Shown here: one piece after another, positions 1 through 8,808 of the stretch
Numbering within the stretch: the stretch's first letter is position 1
Layout of the letters: each line of letters starts with the position of its first letter
From: Pseudomonas putida
GTDB lineage: Bacteria; Pseudomonadota; Gammaproteobacteria; Pseudomonadales; Pseudomonadaceae
Reading direction: 5' to 3'
NCBI RefSeq assembly: GCF_028682455.1
Contig: NZ_JANHLD010000004.1
Location: 248,001 to 312,000 of the forward strand
Length of the DNA: 64,000 bases
Program-made: the position numbers and the translations under genes
Notes under the pieces: model-generated
Seen by the model: the letters and a program-made list of their open reading frames with translations, nothing else
Database searches by the model: none
Told to the model about the DNA's origin: nothing

Positions 1-1
1 C

Positions 2-958
2 TACCAGAAGGACTCGCAGATCCGCTATCGCGGCAACAAGGACTACTGGAACCCCGAGCAGGTAAAGCTCGACCAGCTGATTTTCTCGATCAATACCGAC
101 CCGTCGGTGCGTATCCAGAAGCTGCGCAAGAACGAATGCCAGGTCACCGTGAACCCGCGCCCGGCCGACCTTGAGGCACTCAAGGCCGACCAGAAACTCC
201 AGGTTATCGAAAAGCCCGGCTTCAACCTGGGCTACATCGCCTACAACGTGCAGCACAAACCCTTCGACCAATTGCAGGTACGCCAGGCCCTGGACATGGC
301 GGTGAACAAGTCGGCCATCGTTCAGGCGGTGTACCAGCATGCCGGGCAACTGGCGGTGGGCAGCATGCCTCCCACCCAGTGGTCGTACGACGACAGCATC
401 CAGGATGCTGGCTACGACCCGGACAAGGCCCGCGAAATGCTCCGCGCCGCCGGGGTCAAGGAAGGTACCGAGATCACCCTCTGGGCCATGCCGGTGCAAC
501 GCCCCTACAACCCCAATGCCAAGCTGATGGCCGAGATGCTCCAGGCCGACTGGGGCAAGGTCGGCCTGAAGGTCAAGATCGTCAGCTACGAGTGGGGTGA
601 ATACCTCAAGCGCACCAAGGACGGTGAACACGATATCTCGCTGATCGGCTGGACCGGCGACAACGGCGACCCGGACAACTGGCTGGGCACCCTGTACAGC
701 TGTGACGCGATCGGCAGCAACAACTACTCCATGTGGTGCGACCCGCAGTACGACGCCTTGGTCAAGCAAGCCAAGACCATCACCGACCGCGAGCAACGCA
801 CCGTGCTCTATCGACAAGCCCAGCAGCGTCTCAAGCAGCAGGTGCCCATCACCCCGATCGCGCATTCGACGGTCAACCAACCGCTCAGTGCCAAGGTCGA
901 GGACTTCAAGGTAAGCCCCTTCGGGCGCAACGTCTTTTCCGGCGTCAGCATCGATTGA
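2..958 (+). CDS. dppA3: Peptide ABC transporter substrate-binding protein (5'-truncated by window edge)
   Basis: This is the C-terminal 318 residues of a family 5 periplasmic solute-binding protein (DppA/OppA type); the start and signal peptide lie outside the window. Diagnostic stretches include FDQLQVRQALDMAVNKSAIV and GWTGDNGDPDNWLG, which recur almost unchanged in the paralogue at 2576..4171. The family binds di- or oligopeptides in the periplasm and delivers them to a DppBC permease. It heads the peptide-uptake cluster here, ahead of an OprD-type porin. The symbol follows the P. aeruginosa order dppA3-opdP-dppA4-dppBCDF and is an inference from synteny; substrate preference cannot be read from sequence. 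Confidence 0.9.
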   Translation, partial: YQKDSQIRYRGNKDYWNPEQVKLDQLIFSINTDPSVRIQKLRKNECQVTVNPRPADLEALKADQKLQVIEKPGFNLGYIAYNVQHKPFDQLQVRQALDMAVNKSAIVQAVYQHAGQLAVGSMPPTQWSYDDSIQDAGYDPDKAREMLRAAGVKEGTEITLWAMPVQRPYNPNAKLMAEMLQADWGKVGLKVKIVSYEWGEYLKRTKDGEHDISLIGWTGDNGDPDNWLGTLYSCDAIGSNNYSMWCDPQYDALVKQAKTITDREQRTVLYRQAQQRLKQQVPITPIAHSTVNQPLSAKVEDFKVSPFGRNVFSGVSID

Positions 959-968
959 CCCCTCCCAG

Positions 969-999
969 GGCCACAGGAGTGCGATCCACTCCTGTGGCC
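969..999 (+). terminator. Intercistronic hairpin between dppA3 and the porin
   Basis: A perfect 12-bp stem (969-980 with 988-999) around a 7-nt loop follows the dppA3 stop codon by 10 nt. No run of T residues follows, so full Rho-independent termination is doubtful. It may instead protect the 3' end of the binding-protein mRNA or cause partial termination, as is common behind abundant periplasmic binding protein genes. Confidence 0.6.
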
Positions 1000-1123
1000 T
1001 CGTGCAGCCTGGAACTGCCCGATAGCGATCGGGCAAACGTTTGCAACCCCTGTTCCACCGCAAAAACGCCCAGCCCACAAGGCCAGGCGCTCATAAAAAA
1101 AAGAAAAGCAAGGGAGCTTTACC

Positions 1124-2503
1124 TTGAGACGATCTACCACTGCAGTTTTCGCCTTGTCCCTCACCGGCCTGTCCGTCATGGCCCAGGCCGAACCCGCCAG
1201 CCAGGCCTTCGTCCCGGTCAGTGTCAAGGACACCAGTGCCCAGAGCCAGGCCACCGGCTTTATCGACGGCCAGAGCCTGTCTGGCACCACCCGCAACTGG
1301 TACGCCCGCGAACGCGCTACCCGCGCACCGCTGTGGAAGTACTACAAGAGCGACGGCACCCGCCACGACACCCACAGCCGTGACAACTGGGTGCAAGGCA
1401 CCATCCTCAACTACAGCTCGGGCTTTACCCAAGGCGCTATCGGTTTTGCCACCGAACTGGCCGCCTACAACGCCATTGCCCTGGAGCAGGGGCGCGCTGC
1501 GGTGGCCGGCCCCAACAACCGCACCCTGACCCACAGTGACGGCGACGTCATTGGCCAGTGGAGCAAGGCAGGCCTGGCGAACATCAAGGCACGGGTATCC
1601 AACACCACCCTGACCGCAGGCCGCCAGTCGGTGGATACACCGGTCATTGCCTACATTGGCAACCGCGCCCTGCCGTCGAGCTTCCAGGGTGTCAGCATTC
1701 ACAGCGAAGAGTTCGACAACCTGTCGTTCGACGCCGGGACCTTCGACCGGGTATCGCCGCGAACCGAGCAGAGCCTGAGCAAATTCCGCTCCGAGTACGC
1801 CGCCAATGGCGCAGAAACCGATCGCATCAGCATGCTCGGCATCAACTACCAGCCACTGCAGAGCCTCAGAACCAGCCTGTACGCCTCAAAGGTCGAAGAC
1901 TTCTGGAACCAGTACTACTTCGGGGCCAACCATGAACTGGGCGACAGCGCGGTGTTGAGCCTGACCACCGGCCTCAACTACTACAAAACCAAGGATGAGG
2001 GCCGCAGCGAACTCGGTGAAATCGACAACGACACCTACAGCCTGTCGCTCGGCCTGGCCCATCAGGCCCACAGCCTGACCTTCTCCTACCAACAGGTGAA
2101 CGGCAACGAATACTTCGACTACCTGCATGAAACCAACGCGATCTTCCTGGCCAACTCCCTGCTCTCGGACTTCAACGGCCCGAACGAGAAATCCATGCAG
2201 ATTGCCTATGGCTTGAACATGGCCCAGTACGGCATCCCGGGCCTGAAGTTCAACCTGTACAACGCACGCGGCTGGGGCATCGATGGCACGCACTACCGCG
2301 GCACCGGCTACGACGTGCAAGGCCAGGATGGCGAGACGCACTACGAATGGGGCATCGGCACCAGCTATGCCGTGCAGAGCGGCGCACTCAAGGACACCAC
2401 CATCCGCGCCACCTACACCGCCCACCGGGCCAGCAAGGCCCAGGCCGACGGCAGCCTGGACGAGCTGCGGATCGTGACCACTATTCCATTCAACATTCTC
2501 TGA
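1124..2503 (+). CDS. opdP: OprD-family outer membrane porin
   Basis: A 459-residue OprD-type specific porin. It begins at a TTG codon preceded at 7 nt by AGGGAG; a signal peptide ending near AQAEP precedes the mature N-terminus. The body shows the alternating aromatic pattern of an 18-stranded beta barrel and typical OprD phrases such as DGTRHDTHSRDNW, and the chain ends in an aromatic/hydrophobic strand (TTIPFNIL). Its position between two peptide-binding proteins matches OpdP, the glycine-glutamate/dipeptide porin of P. aeruginosa. It would admit peptides across the outer membrane for the Dpp transporter. The family is certain; the OpdP assignment rests on context. Confidence 0.88.
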   Translation: MRRSTTAVFALSLTGLSVMAQAEPASQAFVPVSVKDTSAQSQATGFIDGQSLSGTTRNWYARERATRAPLWKYYKSDGTRHDTHSRDNWVQGTILNYSSGFTQGAIGFATELAAYNAIALEQGRAAVAGPNNRTLTHSDGDVIGQWSKAGLANIKARVSNTTLTAGRQSVDTPVIAYIGNRALPSSFQGVSIHSEEFDNLSFDAGTFDRVSPRTEQSLSKFRSEYAANGAETDRISMLGINYQPLQSLRTSLYASKVEDFWNQYYFGANHELGDSAVLSLTTGLNYYKTKDEGRSELGEIDNDTYSLSLGLAHQAHSLTFSYQQVNGNEYFDYLHETNAIFLANSLLSDFNGPNEKSMQIAYGLNMAQYGIPGLKFNLYNARGWGIDGTHYRGTGYDVQGQDGETHYEWGIGTSYAVQSGALKDTTIRATYTAHRASKAQADGSLDELRIVTTIPFNIL

Positions 2504-2575
2504 CGGCGGGCCATGGCCGGTTCACCGAACCGGCCATGGCGACTACGCTGGCTTAATTGATAGCCGGGAGGTTTC

Positions 2576-4171
2576 ATGAAACTGCTACCGCTTCAGGCTG
2601 CCCTGGCAGCCGCCCTGTTGAGTACTGCCGCGGGGCTTTCGGCCAAGCCGCTGGTGGTCTGCACCGAGGCAAGCCCGGAAGGCTTCGACATCGTCCAGTA
2701 CACCACCGCCGTGACGGCCGACGCCTCGGCCGAGACCGTCTTCAACCGCCTGGTCGACTTCAAGCCCGGCACTACCGAGATCCAGCCAGCCCTGGCCGAG
2801 CGCTGGGAAATCAGCCCCGACGGGCTCACCTACACCTTCCACTTGCGCGAAGGGGTGAAATTCCACACTACCGACTACTTCACCCCCACCCGGGCGATGA
2901 ATGCCGACGATGTACTCTGGAGCTTCCGGCGCCAGCTGGACCCGAACCACCCGTGGCACAACAAGACCAGCGTCGGCTTCCCCTACTTCGAGAGCATGGG
3001 CTTCAAGTCACTGCTCAAGAGCGTCGAGAAAACCAACGACCACACCGTGGTCTTCACCCTCACCCGTCCCGAAGCGCCCTTCCTGCCTGACCTGGCCATG
3101 GCCTTCACGTCGATCTACTCGGCCGAGTACGGCGACCAGTTGCTCAAGGCAGGCAAGACCGCCGACCTCAACAGCAAGCCCATCGGCACCGGCCCGTTCA
3201 TCTTCCAGCGCTACAACAAGGACGCCCAGGTTCGCTACAAGCCCAACCCCGAATACTTTCGCGGCAAACCGCCGGCCGATGCGCTGATCTTCGCCATCGC
3301 CAGCGACAACAATGTGCGCCTGCAAAAGCTCAAGGCCAACGAATGCCAGGTGGCGCTGTACCCCAAGCCCGATGACGTCCCCGGCATCAAGGCCGACCCC
3401 GCATTGAAAGTGGCCGAGATGGAAGCCCTGACCACCGGCTACATATCGCTCAATACCCAGCACAAGTACCTGAGCGACGTACGCGTGCGCAAAGCCATCA
3501 ACATGGCCTTCGACCGCCAGGTTCACGTCGAGCAGTTGTTCGGCAAAGGCAATGCGCTGGTGGGCGTCAACCCTTACCCACCAACCCTGATGGGCTACAA
3601 CACCGCCAACCGGAACCCACCGCGCGACCTTGAAAAGGCTCGCGCCCTGCTCAAGGAAGCCGGCGTACCGGAAGGGACGGTACTGACCCTGTTCACCCGC
3701 AACGGCGGTGGCCCGACCAACCCCAACCCACGCCTGAGCGCCGAAATGATCCAGGCAGACCTGGCCAAGATCGGCCTGAAGGTCGATATCCGCGTAATGG
3801 AATGGGCCGAAATGCTGCGCCGCGCCAAGAACGGCGAAGCGGACATGGTGTCGGCAGGCTGGGCCGGCGACAACGGCGACCCGGACAACTTCCTCACCCC
3901 GCTGCTCAGCTGCGAAGCCGTCAAAAGCGGGGAGAACTATGCCCGCTGGTGCAACCAGACGTTCCAGGCGTTGATCGACAAGGCCCGCACCGTGACCGAT
4001 ACGGATGAGCGCGCAGCGCTCTATGTAAAGGCGCTGGCGGTGTACGATGAAGACCAACCGTGGATCAGCATGGCGCATCCGAAGATGTTTACCGCCATGC
4101 GCAACAATGTTGAGGGCTACCACATCAACCCCCTCACCAATAACAACTTCGCCACTACCCGGGTGAAGTAG
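2576..4171 (+). CDS. dppA4: Dipeptide ABC transporter substrate-binding protein
   Basis: A full-length 531-residue family 5 solute-binding protein with an N-terminal signal peptide (hydrophobic residues 5-22, ending at LSAKP) and a good ribosome site (GGGAGG, 2564-2569). Conserved family phrases include VCTEASPEGFDIVQY near the mature N-terminus and GWAGDNGDPDNFLTPLLSC near residue 425. It captures di- or tripeptides in the periplasm for DppBCDF, whose genes follow directly. It is a diverged tandem paralogue of the truncated gene at the window start, which suggests two binding proteins of differing specificity feeding one permease, as described for the multi-DppA system of P. aeruginosa. Confidence 0.93.
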   Translation: MKLLPLQAALAAALLSTAAGLSAKPLVVCTEASPEGFDIVQYTTAVTADASAETVFNRLVDFKPGTTEIQPALAERWEISPDGLTYTFHLREGVKFHTTDYFTPTRAMNADDVLWSFRRQLDPNHPWHNKTSVGFPYFESMGFKSLLKSVEKTNDHTVVFTLTRPEAPFLPDLAMAFTSIYSAEYGDQLLKAGKTADLNSKPIGTGPFIFQRYNKDAQVRYKPNPEYFRGKPPADALIFAIASDNNVRLQKLKANECQVALYPKPDDVPGIKADPALKVAEMEALTTGYISLNTQHKYLSDVRVRKAINMAFDRQVHVEQLFGKGNALVGVNPYPPTLMGYNTANRNPPRDLEKARALLKEAGVPEGTVLTLFTRNGGGPTNPNPRLSAEMIQADLAKIGLKVDIRVMEWAEMLRRAKNGEADMVSAGWAGDNGDPDNFLTPLLSCEAVKSGENYARWCNQTFQALIDKARTVTDTDERAALYVKALAVYDEDQPWISMAHPKMFTAMRNNVEGYHINPLTNNNFATTRVK

Positions 4172-4182
4172 AACAAGAACGA

Positions 4183-4210
4183 CCGCCGGCCCCTACCCGG
4201 GTGCTGGCGG
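4183..4210 (+). terminator. Intercistronic hairpin between dppA4 and dppB
   Basis: An 8-bp GC-rich stem (4183-4190 with 4203-4210, one G-T wobble) and 12-nt loop lie in the 73-nt gap between the binding-protein gene and dppB. There is no T tract. It probably stabilises upstream mRNA or attenuates, giving more binding protein than permease. Confidence 0.45.
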
Positions 4211-4244
4211 GCATGCCTGACAGGCTGATGAGGTACTCCAGAAG

Positions 4245-5255
4245 ATGTTTAGTTTTATTGCCCGGCGCCTGGGACTCTTGATCCCGACCTTTTTCGGCAT
4301 CACCTTGCTGACCTTCGCGCTCATACGCCTGATACCGGGAGACCCGGTGGAAGTCATGATGGGTGAGCGCCGGGTCGACCCCGAAATGCACGCCCAGGCC
4401 ATGGAGCGCCTTGGCTTGAACAAACCGTTGCCCGAGCAGTACCTGGACTACATCGGCAAGCTCGCCCAGGGTGACCTGGGTGAGTCGCTGCGCACCCGCG
4501 AAAGCGTCTGGCACGAGTTCCTGGCCCTGTTCCCGGCCACCCTGGAACTGGCCCTGGCCGCGCTGTTCTTCGCCGGCATCCTCGGCCTGCTGGCTGGGGT
4601 GATCGCCGCTCTCAAGCGCGGTTCGCTCTTCGATCACGGAGTCATGGGCATATCCCTGGCCGGCTACTCGATGCCGATCTTCTGGTGGGGCCTGATCCTG
4701 ATCATGTTCTTCTCGGTAAGCCTGGGCTGGACGCCGGTGTCCGGGCGCATCGACCTGCTCTACGACATCGAGCCGAAGACCGGTTTCATGCTCATCGACA
4801 CCTTGCTCAGCGAGGAAGAAGGCGCCTTCAAGGACGCCGTCATGCACCTGATTCTTCCGGCTATCGTGCTCGGTACCATCCCGCTGGCGGTAATCGCCCG
4901 GATGACCCGCTCCTCGATGCTCGAGGTGCTGCGCGAAGACTATATCCGCACCGCACGGGCCAAGGGCCTGTCGCCTGCCCGGGTGGTCTTCGTGCATGGC
5001 CTGCGTAACGCGCTGATCCCGGTACTCACGGTATTCGGCCTGCAGGTCGGCACCTTGCTGGCGGGTGCGGTACTCACCGAAACCATCTTTTCCTGGCCGG
5101 GCATCGGCAAGTGGCTGATCGAAGCCATCGGCGCCCGTGACTACCCCGTGGTACAGAACGGCATCCTGTTGATTGCCTGCCTGGTGATCCTGGTCAACTT
5201 CGTCGTGGACATCCTCTACGGCCTGGCCAACCCACGCATCCGTCATCAGCGCTGA
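4245..5255 (+). CDS. dppB: Dipeptide ABC transporter permease DppB
   Basis: A 336-residue inner-membrane permease of the BPD_transp_1 superfamily. The N-terminus MFSFIARRLGLLIPTFFGIT forms the first membrane span of DppB/OppB proteins and is followed by the family signature LIPGDPVEVMMG. The EAA loop that contacts the ATPases is seen around residues 230-250 (EDYIRTARAKGLSPARVV). It forms the translocation pore with DppC. It is 10 nt upstream of dppC and clearly cotranscribed. Confidence 0.95.
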   Translation: MFSFIARRLGLLIPTFFGITLLTFALIRLIPGDPVEVMMGERRVDPEMHAQAMERLGLNKPLPEQYLDYIGKLAQGDLGESLRTRESVWHEFLALFPATLELALAALFFAGILGLLAGVIAALKRGSLFDHGVMGISLAGYSMPIFWWGLILIMFFSVSLGWTPVSGRIDLLYDIEPKTGFMLIDTLLSEEEGAFKDAVMHLILPAIVLGTIPLAVIARMTRSSMLEVLREDYIRTARAKGLSPARVVFVHGLRNALIPVLTVFGLQVGTLLAGAVLTETIFSWPGIGKWLIEAIGARDYPVVQNGILLIACLVILVNFVVDILYGLANPRIRHQR

Positions 5256-5265
5256 GGGCCACGCC

Positions 5266-6195
5266 ATGACTACCCCACTTGCCAAATCCGTCACCACCCC
5301 CGCCACCGCCGTCGACCAGAGCCTGCTCTACCCATCGCCGTACAAGGAGTTCTGGCACGCTTTCTCGCGCAACAAGGGCGCCGTGGCCGGGCTGATGTTC
5401 ATGTGCCTGATCGTGTTCTGCGCACTGTTCGCGCCCTGGGTAGCGCCGCACAACCCCAGCGAGCAATACCGCGACTTCTTGCTGACTCCACCGGTATGGC
5501 TCGAAGGCGGTAACTGGCAGTTCATCCTGGGCACCGACGAGCTGGGCCGCGACCTGCTCTCACGGCTGATCCAGGGTTCGCGCCTGTCGCTGCTGATCGG
5601 CCTGTCGTCAGTGGTGATCTCGCTGATACCGGGGATCTTCCTCGGCCTGCTGGCCGGGTTCTTCCCGCGCATCCTCGGCCCTTCGATCATGCGCCTGATG
5701 GACGTGATGCTGGCCCTGCCCTCGCTGCTGCTGGCCGTGGCCATCGTCGCCATCCTCGGCCCGGGCCTGATCAACACCGTGATCGCCATTGCCATCGTGT
5801 CGTTGCCGTCCTACGTGCGCCTGACTCGCGCCGCGGTTATGGGCGAACTGAACCGCGACTACGTCACCGCCGCACGCCTGGCCGGCGCCAGCCTGCCGCG
5901 CTTGATGTTCGTCACCGTACTGCCCAACTGCATGGCACCACTGATCGTGCAGGCCACCTTGAGCTTCTCCTCGGCGATTCTCGATGCCGCGGCCCTGGGC
6001 TTTCTCGGCCTCGGCGTGCAGCCGCCGACCCCCGAGTGGGGCACCATGCTGGCCTCGGCCCGCGACTACATCGAACGTGCCTGGTGGGTAGTGAGCCTGC
6101 CTGGCTTGACCATTTTGCTCAGCGTGCTGGCAATCAACCTGATGGGTGACGGACTGCGCGATGCGCTGGACCCGAAACTCAAGAATGCCGCCTGA
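5266..6195 (+). CDS. dppC: Dipeptide ABC transporter permease DppC
   Basis: A 309-residue partner permease of DppB. It has the DppC/OppC N-terminal layout: a cytoplasmic leader, one membrane span (GAVAGLMFMCLIVFCALFAPW), a periplasmic segment with LGTDELGRDLLSRLIQGSR, then a five-span transport core. The EAA loop (RDYVTAARLAGAS) is near residue 200. It starts at ATG 11 nt after dppB, and dppD follows after 10 nt. Confidence 0.95.
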   Translation: MTTPLAKSVTTPATAVDQSLLYPSPYKEFWHAFSRNKGAVAGLMFMCLIVFCALFAPWVAPHNPSEQYRDFLLTPPVWLEGGNWQFILGTDELGRDLLSRLIQGSRLSLLIGLSSVVISLIPGIFLGLLAGFFPRILGPSIMRLMDVMLALPSLLLAVAIVAILGPGLINTVIAIAIVSLPSYVRLTRAAVMGELNRDYVTAARLAGASLPRLMFVTVLPNCMAPLIVQATLSFSSAILDAAALGFLGLGVQPPTPEWGTMLASARDYIERAWWVVSLPGLTILLSVLAINLMGDGLRDALDPKLKNAA

Positions 6196-6205
6196 GGAGA
6201 TCGCC

Positions 6206-7174
6206 ATGTCACTTCTGCAAATCAACAACCTGAATGTGCGCTTTGGCGACGCCAACGCGGTGCCCGTGGTCGATGGCCTGGACCTGACCGTCGACAAAGG
6301 CGAGGTGCTGGCCATCGTGGGTGAGTCGGGCTCGGGCAAATCGGTGACCATGATGGCGCTGATGGGCCTGATCGACGCCCCCGGGCGCATCACCGCCGAC
6401 GCCCTGACCTTCGACGGCATCAACATGCTCACCCTCAGCGGCCGGCAACGGCGCAAGGTGGTCGGCAAGGATATGGCGATGGTCTTCCAGGACCCGATGA
6501 CCGCCCTCAACCCGAGCTACACCGTGGGCTTCCAGATCGAGGAAGTCTTGCGCCAACACCTGGGCCTGCGCGGCAAGGCCGCTCGCCAGCGCGCCCTTGA
6601 GCTGCTCAAGAAGGTCGAGATTCCGGCCGCCGAAAGCCGCCTGACCGCCTACCCCCACCAACTCTCCGGCGGCATGAGCCAGCGCGTGGCCATTGCCATG
6701 GCCATTGCCGGCGAGCCCAAGCTGCTGATCGCCGATGAGCCGACCACCGCCCTGGACGTGACCATTCAGGCGCAGATCATGGAGCTGCTGCTCAACCTGC
6801 AAAAAGAACAGAACATGGCCCTGATCCTGATTACCCATGACCTGGCCGTGGTCGCCGAAACCGCCAAGCGGGTCTGCGTGATGTATGCAGGCCAGGCCGT
6901 GGAAGTCGGCCAGGTGCCGGAGCTGTTCGACCTGCCCGCGCATCCCTACAGCGAAGCGCTGCTGGCAGCGATCCCCGAGCACAGCGAGGGTGCCGAGCGC
7001 CTGGCGACCCTGCCCGGCATCGTCCCCGGCCGCTACGACCGGCCCGCGGGATGCCTGCTGTCGCCGCGCTGCCCCTACGTGCAGGACAACTGCCGCCGGC
7101 AACGCCCGACCCTCGATCCCCAGGCCCATAGCCTGGTCCGTTGTTTCTACCCGCTGAACCAGGAGGTGGCGTAA
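6206..7174 (+). CDS. dppD: Dipeptide ABC transporter ATP-binding protein DppD
   Basis: A 322-residue ABC ATPase. It shows Walker A GESGSGKS (residues 39-46), signature LSGGMSQR, Walker B LLIADEPTTALD and the switch histidine in LITHDL. The C-terminal oligopeptide-transporter extension carries the four-cysteine pattern (CLLSPRC, DNC, RC) that binds a 4Fe-4S cluster in this subfamily. The ATG at 6206 was chosen over an upstream in-frame codon because GAGGAG lies just before it and it sits 10 nt after the dppC stop. The stop codon overlaps the dppF start (TAATG). Confidence 0.94.
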   Translation: MSLLQINNLNVRFGDANAVPVVDGLDLTVDKGEVLAIVGESGSGKSVTMMALMGLIDAPGRITADALTFDGINMLTLSGRQRRKVVGKDMAMVFQDPMTALNPSYTVGFQIEEVLRQHLGLRGKAARQRALELLKKVEIPAAESRLTAYPHQLSGGMSQRVAIAMAIAGEPKLLIADEPTTALDVTIQAQIMELLLNLQKEQNMALILITHDLAVVAETAKRVCVMYAGQAVEVGQVPELFDLPAHPYSEALLAAIPEHSEGAERLATLPGIVPGRYDRPAGCLLSPRCPYVQDNCRRQRPTLDPQAHSLVRCFYPLNQEVA

Positions 7175-8142
7175 TGACCGTCGTCCTTACCGCCCGCGAA
7201 CTGACCCGTCACTACGAAGTATCCCGTGGCCTGTTCAAGGGCCATGCCCTGGTTCGAGCCCTCAACGGCGTGTCGTTCGAGCTTGAGGCCGGCAAGACCC
7301 TGGCGGTGGTCGGCGAGTCCGGCTGCGGCAAGTCGACCCTGGCCCGTGCGCTGACCTTGATCGAAGAGCCCTCCTCCGGCTCGCTGAAAATTGCCGGGCA
7401 GGAAGTGGCCGGGGCCAACAAGGCCGAGCGCAAGCAATTGCGCAAGGACGTGCAGATGGTCTTCCAGAGCCCCTATGCCTCGCTCAACCCACGGCAGAAG
7501 ATCGGCGATCAACTGGCAGAGCCGCTGCTGATCAACACCCGTCTGTCCAAGGCCGAGCGCCGAGAAAAGGTCCAGGCCATGATGCAACAGGTTGGCCTGC
7601 GCCCGGAGCACTACCAGCGCTACCCGCACATGTTCTCCGGTGGTCAGCGCCAGCGTATCGCCCTGGCCCGGGCGATGATGCTGCAGCCCAAGGTGCTGGT
7701 GGCCGATGAACCGACTTCGGCGCTGGACGTATCGATCCAGGCCCAGGTGCTGAACCTGTTCATGGACCTGCAGAAGGAGTTCAACACCGCCTATGTGTTC
7801 ATCTCCCACAACCTGGCGGTGGTGCGCCATGTAGCCGACCAGGTGCTGGTGATGTACCTGGGCCGGCCGGCCGAGATGGGGCCTAAGGAGGACATCTACA
7901 ACAAGCCCCTGCACCCTTACACCCAGGCACTGCTGTCGGCCACGCCGACCATCCACCCGGACCCGCTCAAGCCGAAGATCAAGATCGTCGGCGAGCTGCC
8001 CAACCCGCTGGACCCGCCGCCTGGTTGCGCCTTCCACAAGCGCTGTCCGTATGCCACCGAGCGGTGTGCTTCCGAGGAGCCGGCTTTCCGCCAAGCGGGG
8101 ACTCGGCAAGTGGCGTGTCACTACGCAGAACAATTCTTGTAG
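7174..8142 (+). CDS. dppF: Dipeptide ABC transporter ATP-binding protein DppF
   Basis: A 322-residue ABC ATPase, the partner of DppD. It has Walker A GESGCGKS, signature FSGGQRQRIALARA, Walker B VLVADEPTSALD, and a C-terminal cysteine-containing oligopeptide domain (CAFHKRC, ERC, CHY). The start is the ATG overlapping the dppD stop, with AGGAGG 7 nt upstream. It ends the dpp operon, and a REP pair begins immediately before its stop codon. Confidence 0.94.
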   Translation: MTVVLTARELTRHYEVSRGLFKGHALVRALNGVSFELEAGKTLAVVGESGCGKSTLARALTLIEEPSSGSLKIAGQEVAGANKAERKQLRKDVQMVFQSPYASLNPRQKIGDQLAEPLLINTRLSKAERREKVQAMMQQVGLRPEHYQRYPHMFSGGQRQRIALARAMMLQPKVLVADEPTSALDVSIQAQVLNLFMDLQKEFNTAYVFISHNLAVVRHVADQVLVMYLGRPAEMGPKEDIYNKPLHPYTQALLSATPTIHPDPLKPKIKIVGELPNPLDPPPGCAFHKRCPYATERCASEEPAFRQAGTRQVACHYAEQFL

Positions 8143-8208
8143 GAGCGGGCTTGCCCCGCGATGCGATGTGTGTGTGACATCGCTATCGCGGGGCAAGCCC
8201 CCTCCTAC
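8139..8208. repeat. REP pair (BIME) downstream of dppF
   Basis: Two inverted copies of the Pseudomonas REP core (GGAGCGGGCTTGCCCCGCGA and its complement) flank a 25-nt spacer. It covers the last bases of dppF and sits between dppF and the converging bacteriocin locus. Likely roles are 3'-end protection of mRNA or termination; REPs are also dispersed by REP-associated transposases, none of which is in this window. Confidence 0.9.
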
Positions 8209-8245
8209 CCTGCGTCGGGCGCGTTTTCATATTTGCCACTCAGGG

Positions 8246-8472
8246 TCAGGCATAGCAGCTGAGATACAACTCCAGACCTTTCGGAAGAGTGAAGCCGACG
8301 AGACGCTCTATGTCGATGGCTTGTTCAGCGGTGAGAAGATAGCTGGCCATGGCGTCCGTCTCAGTCTGCCAGCCCATTATCGGCATCAGCATTTCTATGG
8401 TGAGCGTTGATAGCTTCGTCTCGAATACTGCTTCATCGCTGCCTTCGGGTGCGCCATGTATTCAAATTTCAT
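8246..8472 (-). pseudogene. Small protein downstream of the second immunity gene, apparently frameshifted
   Basis: On the minus strand a frame ending at TGA 8246-8248 reads MPIMGWQTETDAMASYLL, then AEQAIDIERLVGFTLPKG and LELYLSCYA. It has convincing codon use but lacks a start, because a TGA at 8462-8464 closes it. In another frame an ATG at 8472 gives MKFEY just upstream. One indel near 8456 would join these into a protein of about 78 residues. From memory it resembles the small DUF7683-type proteins often found beside pyocin and other polymorphic toxin genes; this could not be verified. It may be a decayed accessory gene or a sequencing error. Confidence 0.4.
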
Positions 8473-8535
8473 TTCGGATTCCATGGCTCAACCTGCCTGG
8501 TTTTGTCTACTGCGCGCTCTGCAGCGGGTACGGTC

Positions 8536-8808
8536 TCAGGCGTCTTTGAAACCGGCCAAGCCACTTGCTGCACGCCATTCTTTGATTGTCTGGGTGATGC
8601 CTTCGGCCGAAGTATCCGCCCCTGATTCCGGGCGATAAATCAAATTCATTTTACTGGGATGGCCGATAATTTTATTGAAATATAACAACAGCACAACATC
8701 ACGGTTGCCAGTGGGTGCCACATCTGCCCTGTAAAGCTCTTCCAAAAACCCGATAAACTCTTCTTCCGTGTAATCCGAAAGGCAGTTTTTTAGAAACGGA
8801 TCGCTCAT
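8536..8808 (-). CDS. Colicin E9-type bacteriocin immunity protein, second copy
   Basis: A 90-residue member of the colicin/pyocin DNase immunity family (Im2/Im7/Im9 type). Hallmarks are SDYTEEEF at residues 11-18, LIYRP at 56-60, GADTS, and WRAASG near the end. These proteins bind the nuclease domain of the cognate toxin and neutralise it. By my count it is identical to the other immunity protein here at 56 of 90 positions. The second tyrosine of the usual LIYYP motif is arginine (residue 59). Its ATG overlaps by ATGA the stop of a nuclease remnant, so it appears to be the partner of a toxin whose body has been lost. Confidence 0.88.
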   Translation of the reverse strand: MSDPFLKNCLSDYTEEEFIGFLEELYRADVAPTGNRDVVLLLYFNKIIGHPSKMNLIYRPESGADTSAEGITQTIKEWRAASGLAGFKDA

